NCBI GenBank assembly: GCA_963576475.1
Contig: OY754982.1
Coordinates: forward strand, 11,124,546 to 11,188,545
Direction of reading: 5' to 3'
DNA from: Molanna angustata
Taxonomy: Eukaryota; Arthropoda; Insecta; Trichoptera; Molannidae
DNA: 64,000 bases
The translations under genes were made by a program, and so were the position numbers. Shown piece after piece: positions 10,223 through 22,320 of this stretch. The notes below the pieces were generated by a model. It was not told where the DNA came from and ran no database searches. It worked only from the letters and a program-made list of their open reading frames with translations. Each line of letters starts with the position of its first letter. The first letter of the stretch is position 1.

Positions 10223-10558
10223 GCAGGTACCTATTAATAACATCCAAGTCTTTTTCTTCTTCAACGACTACCCTCTCTTCATCGTTACATCATTATGCAT
10301 AATATTTTTGACCTGTTCTTTTTGCTTTACCACACACACACTTTTTTCTGTCTTGAACATATTTACTTTTAAGGTCTTCTATATTTCTTCGATACATGTT
10401 TGTTGTAAATAAATGCGGTCTTCGCTTTGCCAATCCCTAGTCTCTGGTTTAATAAATAAATGGACCATATATGTACGTATGTACATAAGATGGAAACAAT
10501 ATGACATGTGTTTGACTCGGAACAAGAGTTGATTAGTCAAGGGTATGAACACAAGTTC

Positions 10559-10961
10559 TTAAGAGGGTGCCTGCTGCCAACGTACCTATTTTTAGAAAAA
10601 TAAAAAACGTACCATGATTTTTGACATTTATCTTATATTTCAAAATAACTATAAAGAATAGAGCAATATCTACTTTTATAATTAAAGAAGGCAAAAATAT
10701 CTGGAAAAATATGTCATGGATTCGCATTAATGCTTCAGGTTTAGTAAAGAAACCTCAAAAACTTTTTTTTGTTTCGCAATTGCGCTGTGTTAGGTTTCTT
10801 TAACAAAATATTTTTTTTACAATAATCCATATATATAGAACATTGACAAAAAATTAAGGAATACTCTTCTTCATTAATATCCAAAAAATCTATGTTACTT
10901 TTTCAAAACGCATTGATTAGTAATAATGATGAAATATCAAATTGAAAAATCTTATTATTAA
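10559..10961. mobile_element. TTAA-flanked foldback MITE, copy 1 (degraded)
   Basis: It starts TTAAGAGGGTGCCTGCTGCC and shares GTACC..., ATTTTTGACATTTATCTTA, AATATCTGGAAAAATATG and ATTAATGCTTCAGGTTTAG with copies at 33312-34062 and 59932-60499. The right arm is eroded: the terminal GGTACGTTGGCAGCAG is missing. Confidence 0.7.
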
Positions 10962-10984
10962 GCTCAATTTTTTCAATGGCCTCA

Positions 10985-11125
10985 TGATTAAGGATGACGG
11001 CGTCATTCTGTCAGTCCGTAGAAACTTATATGTGGGGATACACGCATGTGTCGTGCTTCTTATGTTTATGGAAATGCACACCTGTCACATGAATGAATAA
11101 TATACTAGATTATAGGAAACCTCAG
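10985..11125 (+). repeat. Partial copy of dispersed repeat R
   Basis: Contains GGGGATACACGCATGTGTCGTGC...TGCACACCTGTC, the core of the R family also seen at 24205-24376, 44105-44365, 50767-51090 and 54970-55450. Both ends are diverged. Confidence 0.5.
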
Positions 11126-11129
11126 GCCT

Positions 11130-11257
11130 ATGATATTTATCGTCTCACAGATCCAGACTGAATACACAAATAAAAACTGTGTCTCCACCGGGAATCGAAC
11201 CCGGGACTTTTGCCTCAGGAATCGGATATCCAACCAACTAAGCTACCTAGGCCGAAG
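11130..11257 (-). mobile_element. SINE family 1, copy b (3' truncated)
   Basis: Reverse complement of the tRNA-like head and the first part of the body (GTGTCTCCACCGGGAATCGA...CTAGGCCGAAGG). The distal body beyond GATATTTATCG is absent. Confidence 0.78.
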
Positions 11258-11324
11258 GTGATGTATGGTTGCAAAAGTTAACGCCTCTTCAAGCTTCCAA
11301 TTGGGAACATTATAATGTATAAAG

Positions 11325-12040
11325 GGCTGATCCACCATAGATTCAAACTTTGCAGTTGCGCCAAGTGCAAATATTATAATATAAGGTGCCAAATATAAAA
11401 AACAAGAAAAATATACATATAAATATCCCGAAATTGAAAAAAAAATATCAAGGATGAATTTGAACTCAATTATTACTAATATTAACGTTATTTATTAACA
11501 ATCCAAAGATAACGGTGATGATTTTTTAATAAATATGTATTCTAAAATAAAATCGATGCGATAATAATTGAGGTATGTTCACTTTCAAAACATCTTATTT
11601 TTCTCTTCAGCTTACGTGGCATTCCATCGAATCATTAGGATGATTTCTAGCAGCATTAAATTATTAATAATCATTTTGAGATTTGAGGTTATTGCATTAT
11701 AGATTGAATCCATTGAGGCGAAGGAATTTGGAAATTAATATGCAGGGAAATAAATAACAGAAGATGTGACATATTGATTGGTAGTGGAGTATTAAGTGTA
11801 AAGTACGAATGTTCGATGTGGATTGGGCATTCAAAAAACACATGATCCAGGGTCTCGACTTCCTCTCCACAAGCACACGAAGAGCTATGTCTTAATCTGA
11901 TGCGACATGTATTTGACATTTCAAAACATCAACGAGACAAAAAAAAATATTGATGACTGATGCTCAAGGGAAGGGAGGCGCTTTTGGAACTTAGTGCGCT
12001 AGGCGTCGAAAAGTGTAGATTCGGCCCTGTATATGTATGT
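11325..12040 (+). repeat. Split copy of the 58.1-kb repeat, interrupted by LINE sequence
   Basis: The left piece (about 11325-11410) has TTGCAGTTGCGCC...GGTGCCAAATA. The right piece (about 11965-12040) has AGGCGTCGAAAAGTGTAGATTCGGCCCTGT. In 58115-58285 these two pieces lie within 120 bp of each other (GTGCAGTTGCGCC...GGCGCCAAATA...AGATTCGGCCCTGT). The ~550 bp between them here includes the LINE fragment at 11689-11919, so an older repeat was probably split by an insertion. Confidence 0.5.
11689..11919 (-). mobile_element. LINE C-terminal knuckle fragment
   Basis: The minus ORF contains SSCACGEEVETLDHVFFECP, a C-x-C-G-x8-H-x4-C pattern as at the C-terminus of Jockey/R1-type reverse transcriptases, followed by ~45 residues to the stop. 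No RT palm motifs remain. Confidence 0.6.
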
Positions 12041-12499
12041 ATGTAGATACCTAGACGTATTATATTTTTAGTGACTTTATCTATGTCATATTTTGCACCA
12101 ATGTATTACAAACTATAAATTAATGATAATAGATGTCACTGTGTCATGAATAGTAATGTCCCATCTAAGTTGTAGAATATAAAACTGACAGATATACGAA
12201 TATAATAATAAACGTAATTTGTGTATTCCTGTCGCCATATTTAAACAGTAAAATATAATATCAATATTTAATAAGTGCTATTTTTAATCTTAGTTTATTT
12301 TTTCCGGTATAATACCTATTTAAATTTATCTATAAACTATAGAGAGCGCATATAACGCTAAATAGAGTGACTGAAAACATGATATATTAAAAACGCCTAA
12401 TGCACTATGAAGATACATATTAGTAATGGTAACTATCGCGTGCGTTAAAAATGGTTCATACGTGATTTAAATTATCAGAAACCCAAAATCTGTTTTTTT

Positions 12500-12582
12500 G
12501 ACAAACTTTTCAACATCTCAATAGAGACGAAGTCGGAATATTTTAGAAGAACAAGGAACTCAAGGCACCTACAGGGTGTAAA
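12500..12582 (+). repeat. Dispersed repeat E, partial copy
   Basis: ATCTCAATAGAGACGAAG...GAACTCAAGGCACCTACAGG matches copies at 38523-38645, 45045-45155 and 55785-55999. No coding content. Confidence 0.65.
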
Positions 12583-13154
12583 AATAATATCATTTGACTA
12601 CCGACAGGCAATGTTTGCGTATATGCAATTAAAAAAATATTCGAACCAAAATCTGTTGATTTTTTGCATTTTACATAATGACAAACCTGACATGTAATGG
12701 AAAAATATATCAAGAACATTCACTTTGAACATTCCGCTTATGGAAGGAAGGTGCTCTGAGGAGCATATGTGGCAAGCGAATGAGAATGCTATTATGGCTG
12801 AAAATCTGCTAGTCACTGGAGGGACACAATATATGTAGGTTGATGACCTTGGACACGGAAAGTAAGTAGTATTCACTTTGATTTTATGCACTCTTTAAGC
12901 ACATAAAATATTTATTTCTCTACTACACATAGCTTTTAAGTTATAAAAAAAAGGATATTTTTAATATTTTTTTAGAGGAATATATGCCAATTTTTTAAAT
13001 TGTGTGACGAATATTCACTAGAGAAATGTTAAAACAAGATTACCTTCTCTAAAATTAAAAAAATCTTAGTTCCTTAAAGTATCAAAAACCTAAAATATTA
13101 TAGCGTCCTTGTAATGGCCCCGAATCATGAAATGGCGCTATATAAATCATATTA

Positions 13155-14345
13155 TTACTAGTCGCATGTAACACATGAGATCCAACTGTCGATAGCGATA
13201 GTACGTATAGTTGAAGATTAAGTACCAAACTATAAACCCATAAATTCAAAGTTATTTAATATTTTAAGATATTTGGTTTTCTATACAACACATGTACCTA
13301 GGTATGTATGTCAAGATAGGATAGTATGGAGGTCAGTCCTTTTTTCCTACCCAGAATATGAAAACAGCATGATGGTATGTATGTATGTTTGGAGATTAGT
13401 ATCAAACAATTAAGTCTTCTTAGATATTGTGTGTAGGCTACTACCATACAAATTATATGAAGCAATGTCGTCACTAAATTCAATTTTTATAAAAAAATTT
13501 AAAAAAAATTTGAGATGTGCTAATACAATGGTGATATTTTTTATAGAAAATTAAATTATCTAGTTTGGGTGTTTCAGCTTTTTTCGATTTTTTTAAAAAT
13601 CACACCAACTAGATAATCCAAATGTCGATTTGTTCAAGAGAACTTTGTTCTCTTAACATATCAACAAAGTTTCAAGACAGGATACGCGAGATTTGTATGT
13701 AGGGTCTATATTTTTCACGGCTTTTCCAACTTCAAAAAACACAAACTTAGAGGAAGCCTCTAAGTTTGCAGCATAAATGTTCTATATACATAATATACGG
13801 ATTTACTCATAATTCGGAGTAGAGCATTTAGTGTGTCTGTGTGTCTGTGTGTCCGTGTGTCTGTGTGTCCGTGTGTCTGTGCGTGTGTCCGTCCCCCCTT
13901 ATAACTTTTGATCCAATCAATTAACAGAGCCCAAAATTTCAGAATATATAAATAGTTATAGGCCTACAAAATTTTTATACTTAGAATTTTTTTTTTTTTT
14001 AAATGAATATGTCTTTGTTAAACAAGTACATATACATCTTCCTACGTTCCCTAAAATAAGCAAATAAATGCTTGTGCTATAGGTGAACGAAATCTGTCGA
14101 GGCAGGATTCGAACTCGCGACCACTGGATTATTAACCCAGCGCGCTAACCGCTCTGCCACCGACCCATCTAAATTTAGAATTTTTGTTTCAGTCAGGGGT
14201 TATCAACTTTTGAATTTTAACATATATCTCTGAAACCATAAAAGCTAGAACGCTGAAAATTGGTATGAACATAGACAAATACAAAATCTCAAACTGGTTT
14301 TTACAAAAACATTCCAGAGATCCTCAAATATTTCAATAGTGATTC
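13155..14345 (+). repeat. Element K, copy B, with its right half inverted
   Basis: 13155-13605 aligns directly with the left half of K copy A (GCATGTAACACATGAGATCC through AATTATCTAGTTTGGGTG). From about 13608 the sequence switches to the reverse complement of the right half, beginning at its end (ATGTCGATTTGTTCAAGAGA) and running inward to CCAGAGATCCTCAAATA. The GT-rich microsatellite lies at about 13830-13890. A SINE is inserted at 13985-14170. Confidence 0.75.
13985..14170 (-). mobile_element. tRNA-derived SINE, family 2, inserted in element K
   Basis: Minus-strand head GGTCGGTGGCAGAGCGGTTA with B box CGAGTTCGAATCC, then a body with TTTCGTTCACCTATAGCACA and a poly(A) (plus-strand poly-T at about 13988-14000). 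K sequence TTAGAATTTTT occurs on both sides, a likely target-site duplication. Related copies lie at 56471-56620 and, internally deleted, at 26964-27072. Confidence 0.8.
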
Positions 14346-14839
14346 AATAGAGATCCTCAAATAGTTCAATAGTGATGCTTATGGAAAATAATACCGTTGT
14401 GATTCAGTACCTAATAACTTTAAAAACAAAAAAAAAATCTTGAAAAATTTTGCAAGCCTCAATTTTCCACTAACTTTTCAAAGGCTCTTGGAACAATAAT
14501 TTCACATAACTTTTTTTTCCACAAGTTATCTTAAAAACTACTACCATTCATAGAGAGCCAACTCTGCAAATTTCATTCGCATTGTATTAGAGGATCATGT
14601 TGAAAAATTCACTTAAATTGTACGAGTACCAAAAATTGATATTTTTTCCTTAAGACAAATACATGAAAGACTATTTAAAAAGTTATTTTGTTAATCGATT
14701 ACGTAGAATAAAAAGTTTACTAAATAAAACGGGCCATAATGTAAGTCAAAGTTTTTGATTTTTCTCTTGTTTTTTTAATTGTTTTCTTTTTTCTTTTACA
14801 AATACATATGTTACATATGCATTATTTAATTTTTTATAA

Positions 14840-14960
14840 TAAATTTTCGAACTGTGCACCATTATTAGCTATGCATAGCCTACATCTTCTCAAAAAGTCG
14901 CTCTTCAGTTTGTTGAATGCTTCTTCATTTCCGTTAATCATAATTTGTGCCTGAGCCAAT
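14840..14960 (-). pseudogene. C-terminal relic of a DDE (mariner-like) transposase
   Basis: The minus strand reads KLAQAQIMINGNEEAFNKLK followed by DFLRRCRLCIANNGAQFENL and TAA. The pattern R-R-x-x-x-C-I-x-N-x-G-x-x-F/L-E matches the extreme C-terminus of Tc1/mariner-type transposases. The catalytic part is not present upstream. Identification rests on about 40 residues. Confidence 0.4.
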
Positions 14961-15444
14961 TTTAATTTGTATAAATATTTTTTTTTGCAATTAATTTTAA
15001 ACCCAAAGATTGATAAAGCCTGAAGCTGATCTTAAAATTATTTCAATCAACTTCATTAGTACCCCTGCAGTCTATTAATAATGTAAAGAAGTATATACAT
15101 ACCTACGAGATTGTTAATGAATAAGGTATTTAATGAAAAAGGGTCAAATATGCCCTGGGGCTAGAATTATGTTTTGCCATATGACGAAGAAGTAAGAAGC
15201 CATATTGACACAGCTGATGTGTGAACGTTAAACATATATGCTGTAAAATTATAATGCATTTATTATGTAAATATGTAATATACTTACAGTACCTTATATT
15301 TATATAGGATAGATAATATTACATGTTATGAACAGCTATGTATAACCAAAAGGGCGCTACAGTAATCAATATATATGAAATTAGCCTATTGGGTGAAAAT
15401 CCATATTATATCTTCATCTTTTTCCTTTGTGTAGATCTTGAGAT

Positions 15445-15490
15445 CAGGGGGGCAAGTCTGGCCGGTTGGACCAGACTTGCCCTCCTGTCG
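15445..15490. other. GC-rich perfect hairpin
   Basis: GGGCAAGTCTGG and CCAGACTTGCCC are exact inverse complements around a ~9-base loop, in a locally GC-rich 200-bp segment (to about 15620) that stands out from the AT-rich surroundings. It may be part of a retroelement 3' region; no second copy was seen here. Confidence 0.5.
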
Positions 15491-15669
15491 CTGTCGCTAA
15501 GTTGACGTGTTTTCCCAACTACCACGCCTTCGTTTCGGAGGCCTTCCTGGTGGCCAAGTTCTCCTAAAGAGCGATGCGTGGAAGCCTGTCATCTTGCATT
15601 CTATTCACGTATACATTTCAGTATCGTCTTCTTTTCCTACCCCTGACTTATTATATCAATGTCTGTAAC

Positions 15670-16697
15670 TGTAATGCTCGGGATACATGACGACACACAC
15701 ACACACACACACACACACTTGAGCCGTGATTGGTTGAACCATATTTACAATGGTTGTGAGTTTAATCATCTCCCGAGATATTCACACAATAACAGAAAAA
15801 TTGGTAAGAATAATTTGACTCGCGCGAGCGAGTCGCATTATATATTAAAAAAATAACTAAATTGGTGTGAATAGCAGGCAAACAATAAGTCTATATTGCT
15901 GTCACCGAACCACCAATCACAGTCAAATGCTTAACGCTAGTGACAGAAAAGTGTGCGATTTAAAATAAATTATGCAGGTACCTACAGATTCAGTGTCGCT
16001 TAATTTATTTATTTATTAAATATTGTTTCTCGGACAACTAACAGGAACTATGTCAAATATTAATTTAACACGCACCCAATATCAAGTTGCCACATTCTGG
16101 AGACTTACGATATTAATCGTCTCACAGATCCAGACTGAAAACACAATTAAAAACTGTGTCTCCACCAGGAATCGAACCCGGGACCGTTGACTCAGCAGTC
16201 AGATATCTAACCAACTGAGCCACGAAGGCCGACAAAGGTCGCTGCCGTAAAGACAAGATATTAATAGTGTGCTATACACTTTAACCGGGGATTTTTTTTA
16301 TTCATTTATTAAGAGAAAACACAATCACACATTTACATTTTTTTATACACATATTTACATGCAAATTGATATACATGTAAGTAGGTATATGTGTAATCAC
16401 ATTATTTACCATAGAGAAGTAACAAATAAAAAATAGACGTGCTTAGAGATTAAGATAAAAGTAACAAAATATAAAAATCTATGTAGGTATGTAAATTTTT
16501 GAGTTCTCAAGAATGGCGTTATTATAAATCATCCATATAACATCACTTTCTCAACAGCACATTCCAGCCATACTCGGTCCAAAGATAGCATATACATACA
16601 CTATACACCGATATCGACACTTTTTTACTATGTGGATGCCATCGATACTAGGTACTGTCGACATTATTTTGTGTCATCATGTATCCCGAGCATTACA
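15670..16697. other. Inverted 26-bp pair bounding ~1 kb
   Basis: GTAATGCTCGGGATACATGA at about 15670 is matched by its reverse complement at about 16671-16697 with one mismatch over 26 bp. The interval holds an (AC)n tract and SINE family 1 copy c. It could be the TIRs of a DNA element or two 3' ends of the same retroelement in opposite orientation. Confidence 0.4.
16024..16232 (-). mobile_element. SINE family 1, copy c (complete)
   Basis: Complete reverse-complement copy: body ending TTCTCGGACAACTAACAGG, CACATTCTGGAGACTTACGA, CAGATCCAGACTGAAAACAC, then the tRNA-like head to CCACGAAGGCCG. Confidence 0.82.
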
Positions 16698-16779
16698 CAC
16701 TCCATTTATAACTGTTATCGTCAAACTTTTAGAAATCTATTAAAATTATTTTTGCAAACTTTGTGGAATTCCATATTAA

Positions 16780-17012
16780 TAGCAAAATATTTTAGTATTT
16801 TTTACTAAAAATGAACAACAAAAAAAACTATGTATTTTCCACTTGACATTTATTTTTCTTTAAAACGTTTTCGGATTTTTCAATCCTCAGTAACATTTAA
16901 GTTGTTACTGAAGATGGATTGAAAAATCCGAAAACGATATAACGAAAAATAAATGTGAACTGGAAAATACGAAGTTTTTTGCTGTTCATTTCAGTAAAAA
17001 ATACTTAAATAT
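16780..17012. mobile_element. Palindromic (foldback) MITE carrying a hammerhead-like motif
   Basis: Two arms of about 115 bp are inverse complements: outer AGTATTTTTTACT / CAGTAAAAAATACT, then TGAACA / TGTTCA-type blocks, then CATTTATTTTTC / AAAAATAAATG, then CGTTTTCGGATTTTTCAATC / GATTGAAAAATCCGAAAACG. The centre is near 16897. No coding content. The right arm contains the ribozyme-like motif; the left arm lacks three bases of its core. Confidence 0.7.
16904..16943 (+). ncRNA. Hammerhead-ribozyme-like motif 4
   Basis: GTTA (stem I), CTGAAGA, one extra T, hairpin GGATT-GAAA-AATCC (stem II), GAAA, ACG, then the triplet ATA (an NUH-type cleavage site) and TAAC, which pairs with GTTA. Stem III is essentially a single A-U pair, so this copy would be weak on its own. 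Confidence 0.35.
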
Positions 17013-18680
17013 TTAGCAATTTTAGAAATCATTCGGCGTGGAGTTGGGCGATTTGCGCACACACGTGATCAAACAAAAAACCAAATGTCTTTTGCGCACC
17101 CATGTGAGTTTACTAGATGTTTAGCTATGAATTATACTAAAAAAAAGATAATGCAGTAAATGATAATGAATATATTGAAATAAAACACTTAAAAACAATG
17201 TACAAAGTTTATTTTAACTACAATACAATAAATTACCTAAAAAAATAAATTATTTATAATTTTCAAAATATATTTTATTCAGATTTAATTATTTTTAATA
17301 AGGCATTATATAATTTAAATTATAAACAACAAAAAAGTCATATTGATTAGTACTTTACTATAGGAATGTGTTATAAATATGGATTTTACTTAATATGAAA
17401 TAATTATTTACAAAACAAGTCAATGAAAAAATGTATATACTTATTATATTTTTATATAAGTACGTCATAAAAAATATTTTCAAATCAATAGGTAGATATG
17501 TTTACAATAGAAAAATCTCAAAAATTTATTAATCACATATTTTCAGCCAATTATAATGTAGGAAGTAAAAAAATAAATAATCCACCTGCGCTGTAATTCT
17601 CGTCCTTCCATCGACATCGCAATGAATACAACGATTTCGATATAAAAATATCGAAATCGCAATAAAAGATAAGCGAAGCTGTTTTCAAAAAGGTTCACAA
17701 TTTCATTCTATTCGATAATTAATAATTACGCACTATCATGCCGACAGTTAGAAAGAAATTAAATCACATTTTTTTGATAACAGACGTCAAACAAATATCA
17801 TTGCGATAGTCAAAATAAAAAAAGAAAATTCACCGCAGGTCAAAATAATAATTTCAAACTAGCAAAAAACTTCTGCATTCGTGAAATTAAATTCAAACTT
17901 TAAAAAAATATTTTATTTGCACAAATGTTTTAATGAATAATAAAATATAATATTGAATGTCTATTGGTTTCTACTTACAAAATAAATAAAACGTTATAAA
18001 TATTTTTATTATTTTTTAATCAATATAATCACTTTTTCAATATGGGTATCATTATTTTTATCAAATATACAGTCTAAATTAGGTACAACACATATTTTTA
18101 ATTAAAATAAGTGGTTGCAGATTTTTTTAAATACTTTAAATAAATTATAAATAAGAATTTCCACAAATAAAATTAATTGATTAGATAAATCTCTAAATAA
18201 TTACAATATAATATCAAAAATTATTTCAAAATTACAATGGCATATCTATAATAATACATTTTAAAATTAATAGTTATGTAAACATAGATTCACTTCGAAA
18301 GAGTTGTAAGTTATTTTTAAGTCATAATAATTAGTCAAAAAATACCATTTTCGACAAAATTACCCACACTTATGAAAAAAATATTGTTTTAAAAACCAGA
18401 ATTTTACAGAATTTTCTAAAGGAATTCTGGTTAATAATCAACATTTTTTTCTCAGATTAAAAAAATATTTTTTTTAATTTCCATATGGAATGTGTTTATT
18501 TACAAAAAGCATAGAGTAATTTTAATTAATATTATAATCACCCATAAATAGTTCAAATATTATGTGATCAGTTCAATTTGATAATTAATCAAAAGAAAGA
18601 TAATTAAATCATTAAAAAAATACCTTTTCACCCTCTTTAATACGACTAAGTACCTACTGACAAATGAAAAATTACGAAAA
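17013..18680. other. Very AT-rich intergenic, nothing recognised
   Basis: No ORF, TIR or dispersed repeat was recognised. Confidence 0.5.
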
Positions 18681-19097
18681 TTAAAGCCTATTTTTTTAAA
18701 GCAAAAGTGTCTATTTTTTTAGATAAAATTTTCATTATATTGATATGGATATGTACATACAGTGAGAAAATATAATTTAAAAACAGATTTCCGTTTTAAA
18801 AATAATTACATACAAAAATTCTGTGTTTTTAAAACAAACATCTGTTTTATTTTTTCATTTACATTGTAGATGTTTTTATCAATGTATAAATTAAAGCCTA
18901 TTTTTTTAAAGCAAAAGTGTCTATTTTTTTAGATAAAATTTTCATTATATTGATATGGATATGTACATACAGTGAGAAAATATAATTTAAAAACAGATTT
19001 CCGTTTTAAAAATAATTACATACAAAAATTCTGTGTTTTTAAAACAAACATCTGTTTTTTTTTTTCATTTACATTGTAGATGTTTTTATCAATGTAT
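18681..19097 (+). repeat. Tandem duplication of a 210-bp unit
   Basis: 18681-18890 and 18891-19097 both start TTAAAGCCTATTTTTTTAAA and end TGTTTTTATCAATGTAT. They are almost identical; the clearest difference is an A-to-T or length change in a T-run (about 18850 versus 19060). Near identity implies a very recent duplication or an assembly duplication. Confidence 0.9.
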
Positions 19098-22000
19098 TGT
19101 AAGGAAAGGGATGATTTATTTTATTTGATAAGTACTGATATTTTACTTAAACCGAATCACTAAATTCATTCGACACTATTTACCATCCAAAGATTGTTGG
19201 TTATTTACCATCCAAAGATGTAGGTAAGTATAATAATATGTACTACTTATACACCAAAACTAAATATTATCATCACAATTTCAAGTTGATAAGCCAAAGT
19301 ACACTATATTTCGTGTATTGTACTTTGTTATTTTGTATTAGGTAATAGATTTTTTTATAAATAAAATTTTCATTTTGACATTGTTTTATTTTTTAGTTCA
19401 TCGTTTCAAATATACTACTAATCAAATTGATAAGATTAAGCGTAAAAATAATGGGTTTATAGAATTAAATACGTTAAACATTTTCAATCTTATCGTATAT
19501 ATTAAATAAATTATATTGTTCAAAATAGGTATGCACAAAAAATTTAAAATTGTATAATCGTAAATGACAATGACATTTCATTTTGAAAATTCCGTTTTTA
19601 ATGGTTGTTAAAAAAAAATTGAATTTAAAATATAATTTAAGACACTTAAAAACACCAATTGCAAAAATTTTTACAATGGAAATAAATTTTTTTTTCGCTA
19701 CCTACATATTTATTTATACGTCTTCATTTACAGTAAGTGCACAAAAGCGGGTTGATTGCCATAAACCATTTTCTTCCAACTCAAGCAACATATTATGAAT
19801 CTTAAAACAAAATATAAATTTGTAAACCATAAGCCTTGATATATAAGCAATGCCTTCAAATCGATTGTGTACCTTATTTTGAAAAACTGTATTTGTAGGT
19901 GCTAAAAACTGACATTGTTGGGAAATCATTTTAAATATTAATAAGTACTTGATTATTGTTGATTTAAAATAATAATCTTACAATAGAATTATTAAACAAT
20001 CAGTTATAATGAACTAGGTACCGATGGCGTATAACAATGCAAAGCAACTTCGTGTATAATATTATTATTAAGCAATTAAAACGGTAAATGTATAGAAAAA
20101 AAAACAACAAAATTATTATAGCACCAACATTAGTTGCTGGATAAACGATAGTTTTTTATTGTACGTAAATACGCAAGTGTGAAATATATTGTTTACCATA
20201 TGTACATAAAACAGTAGCACTCAATAGATGTTTCGTGACGTGTATTTATCATATTATTATGATATGACTTCAAAGAAGGCATGTAAAAAATCTCAATGTC
20301 AGATATGACGAATTTCTCAAATCAAGGATATAATTAAAATGATACGGCATATGTATAAAAAGATAAGATAATTATTTTGTCGAAATACTGCGTAGGTATT
20401 GTTTCAATTTTCATACAAATTCCGTAAATACCTAAATATGACAAATTTGTGATTTATTTTAAATGTCAATCCAGTAGGTACCTAATTGAATCGGTGTTGA
20501 TTGTGTTATTATGACAAAATTTTGTTTTATATGTTTTAATATTTGGTGTGCGCTGTAGGTAACAGCTAGCAAGAGATGAAGAGGCTGGCGGACAACAGAG
20601 ATAATATGTGGAAAGATGGAGTGTTTGGTACAAACCAATCCTAGGATTGGAACCATGAAGAAGAATTAGATAGGTATTATTTAATGTGAATAAGGCAAAA
20701 CTGCAAGAGATTACGTGAGGAACACCATGATAAAAAAATATATGAAACCGAAGACATCGTTAGATGGAGTAGTTAGTAAAGGAAGGTCTGGTAATGTCAT
20801 AAACTTTCATTTATAAACAAATTCCAATTAATCTGGCAAATAGTTTAGTTTTATCAAAGAAAATATACAATTTTCATGATGCATGAATAATTGTTATAGG
20901 GGAGGAATATTTTTTTTTAATTTTAAATAGAGTATTATTGATAAAACAGTGAATTGAATGGAATGTAGTCGAATGAAAGTGGAAAATAAATAAATAAACT
21001 GAAATTTTGTCAATTTAATTAACTGATGGGAACAATAACGAGAACAGCGAAAAATAAAGACACTCATTCTAAATATACTTTTGCATATTTTGATAGAATC
21101 AGGACATTGAAATAGGCACAGATATTGGTAAAAAATACTATATTTCCTATACTCTTATATAGCTACGTATATAGCGGGAGAAGTATACTACGTATAAGCG
21201 GGGCGATTTGTACGTAAACCAACGAAGCAAAAATACACAAATTTGCGATCTGCGCAACCGGAAGCTCGTTCAAGATATTTGGCGATAATTATACATATTA
21301 TACACTGTTTTGAATCAGTTGAATCATATGACTTTTTAAATATTCTGTGACCGGAACATAGTTTTAGAATCTCTGTTCTCCATACGTTGTTTTCAGCATA
21401 TAAAACAAACGTTGTTTTAAAAAAAAATACACGATCGATTTGAAATGCTCATAGCGACTAATAAAAAAAATGAAATAATATATCAATGATTCATTAAATA
21501 AAACTTCGCAGTGGCTCAGTTTTCAATGAACTTAAATACAGTACGACCGTTTAGTAAATAAATTTATGCAGGTATCAGTGATAGATTTGACCCCTGAACC
21601 ATATTTTTCGGGTTAGTTTCCCTGTGGTTTCTGATTGGTTTAAACTGGAACTATTGGTTATTGGGTGAGGTGAATCAATTTTTAACAGAGCTTTTTGCTG
21701 GCCGGCAAATAAAGAAATAAAAAGTGAATATAAGTATTAAAAAAACAATTGAATCACGTCTATGAAATATCTATCAATTACATATTATGTTTTGAGTCAC
21801 AAAGAGAAACTTTTTATCACATAATTACATGTAATAGGATTATATAGATAATGTTTACGAGACACCTAGTAAAACTTTTGCTGTGGCAAATTTCATCACG
21901 TTATCACGAACATATTTTTTAATTAAATTGATACCTAACTCACAACATAAATTAACTTCTCTGCTCACTCACTGGTGCATTTTTTTATTATTACGTCTAT

Positions 22001-22320
22001 CGATCGTCTATTCACGCACAATATAATAAATTGAATGCATAAAATTAAAATTAGTGGAAAATTGATTACCTGCGGTACCAAGCGGTTGCTTGCAATGGAT
22101 TCTTCCACCGACACTCACTCTAGAGTCGGTCACGGCTCATGTCTCTTTCCAAGGATGTCGGATTATAGGTGTTTCAAATGGAGAATATTGATTTCATTAC
22201 ATAAAATCGCAGCACGCAACACAACGATACAACATTTTACTTCGGATAGAAATAAACTCTAAATAGAACTAGGTAAAACTTTGGAATATTTTGGAATTAC
22301 GCAAACCGAGTCAGGTCCAG
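19098..22320. other. Intergenic; possible 3' UTR or exon near 22072-22262
   Basis: Mostly AT-rich without recognisable content. About 22072-22262 is of higher complexity. On the minus strand it ends ...GGTACCGCAG followed by GTAATC, which could be a donor, so an untranslated exon is possible. I cannot support a coding gene here. Confidence 0.35.

Noticed and set aside
12598..12891. 97-codon minus ORF
   Set aside because: AT-rich, no recognisable motif; a plus-strand reading also looked exon-like for ~35 codons but no splice sites supported it.
20459..20656. 65-codon minus ORF as retroelement end
   Set aside because: Plus-strand reading vaguely resembled a retroelement tail but no diagnostic residues could be fixed.
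22035..22262. 75-codon plus ORF
   Set aside because: No motif; a minus-strand untranslated exon is an equally good reading, so no coding claim was made.
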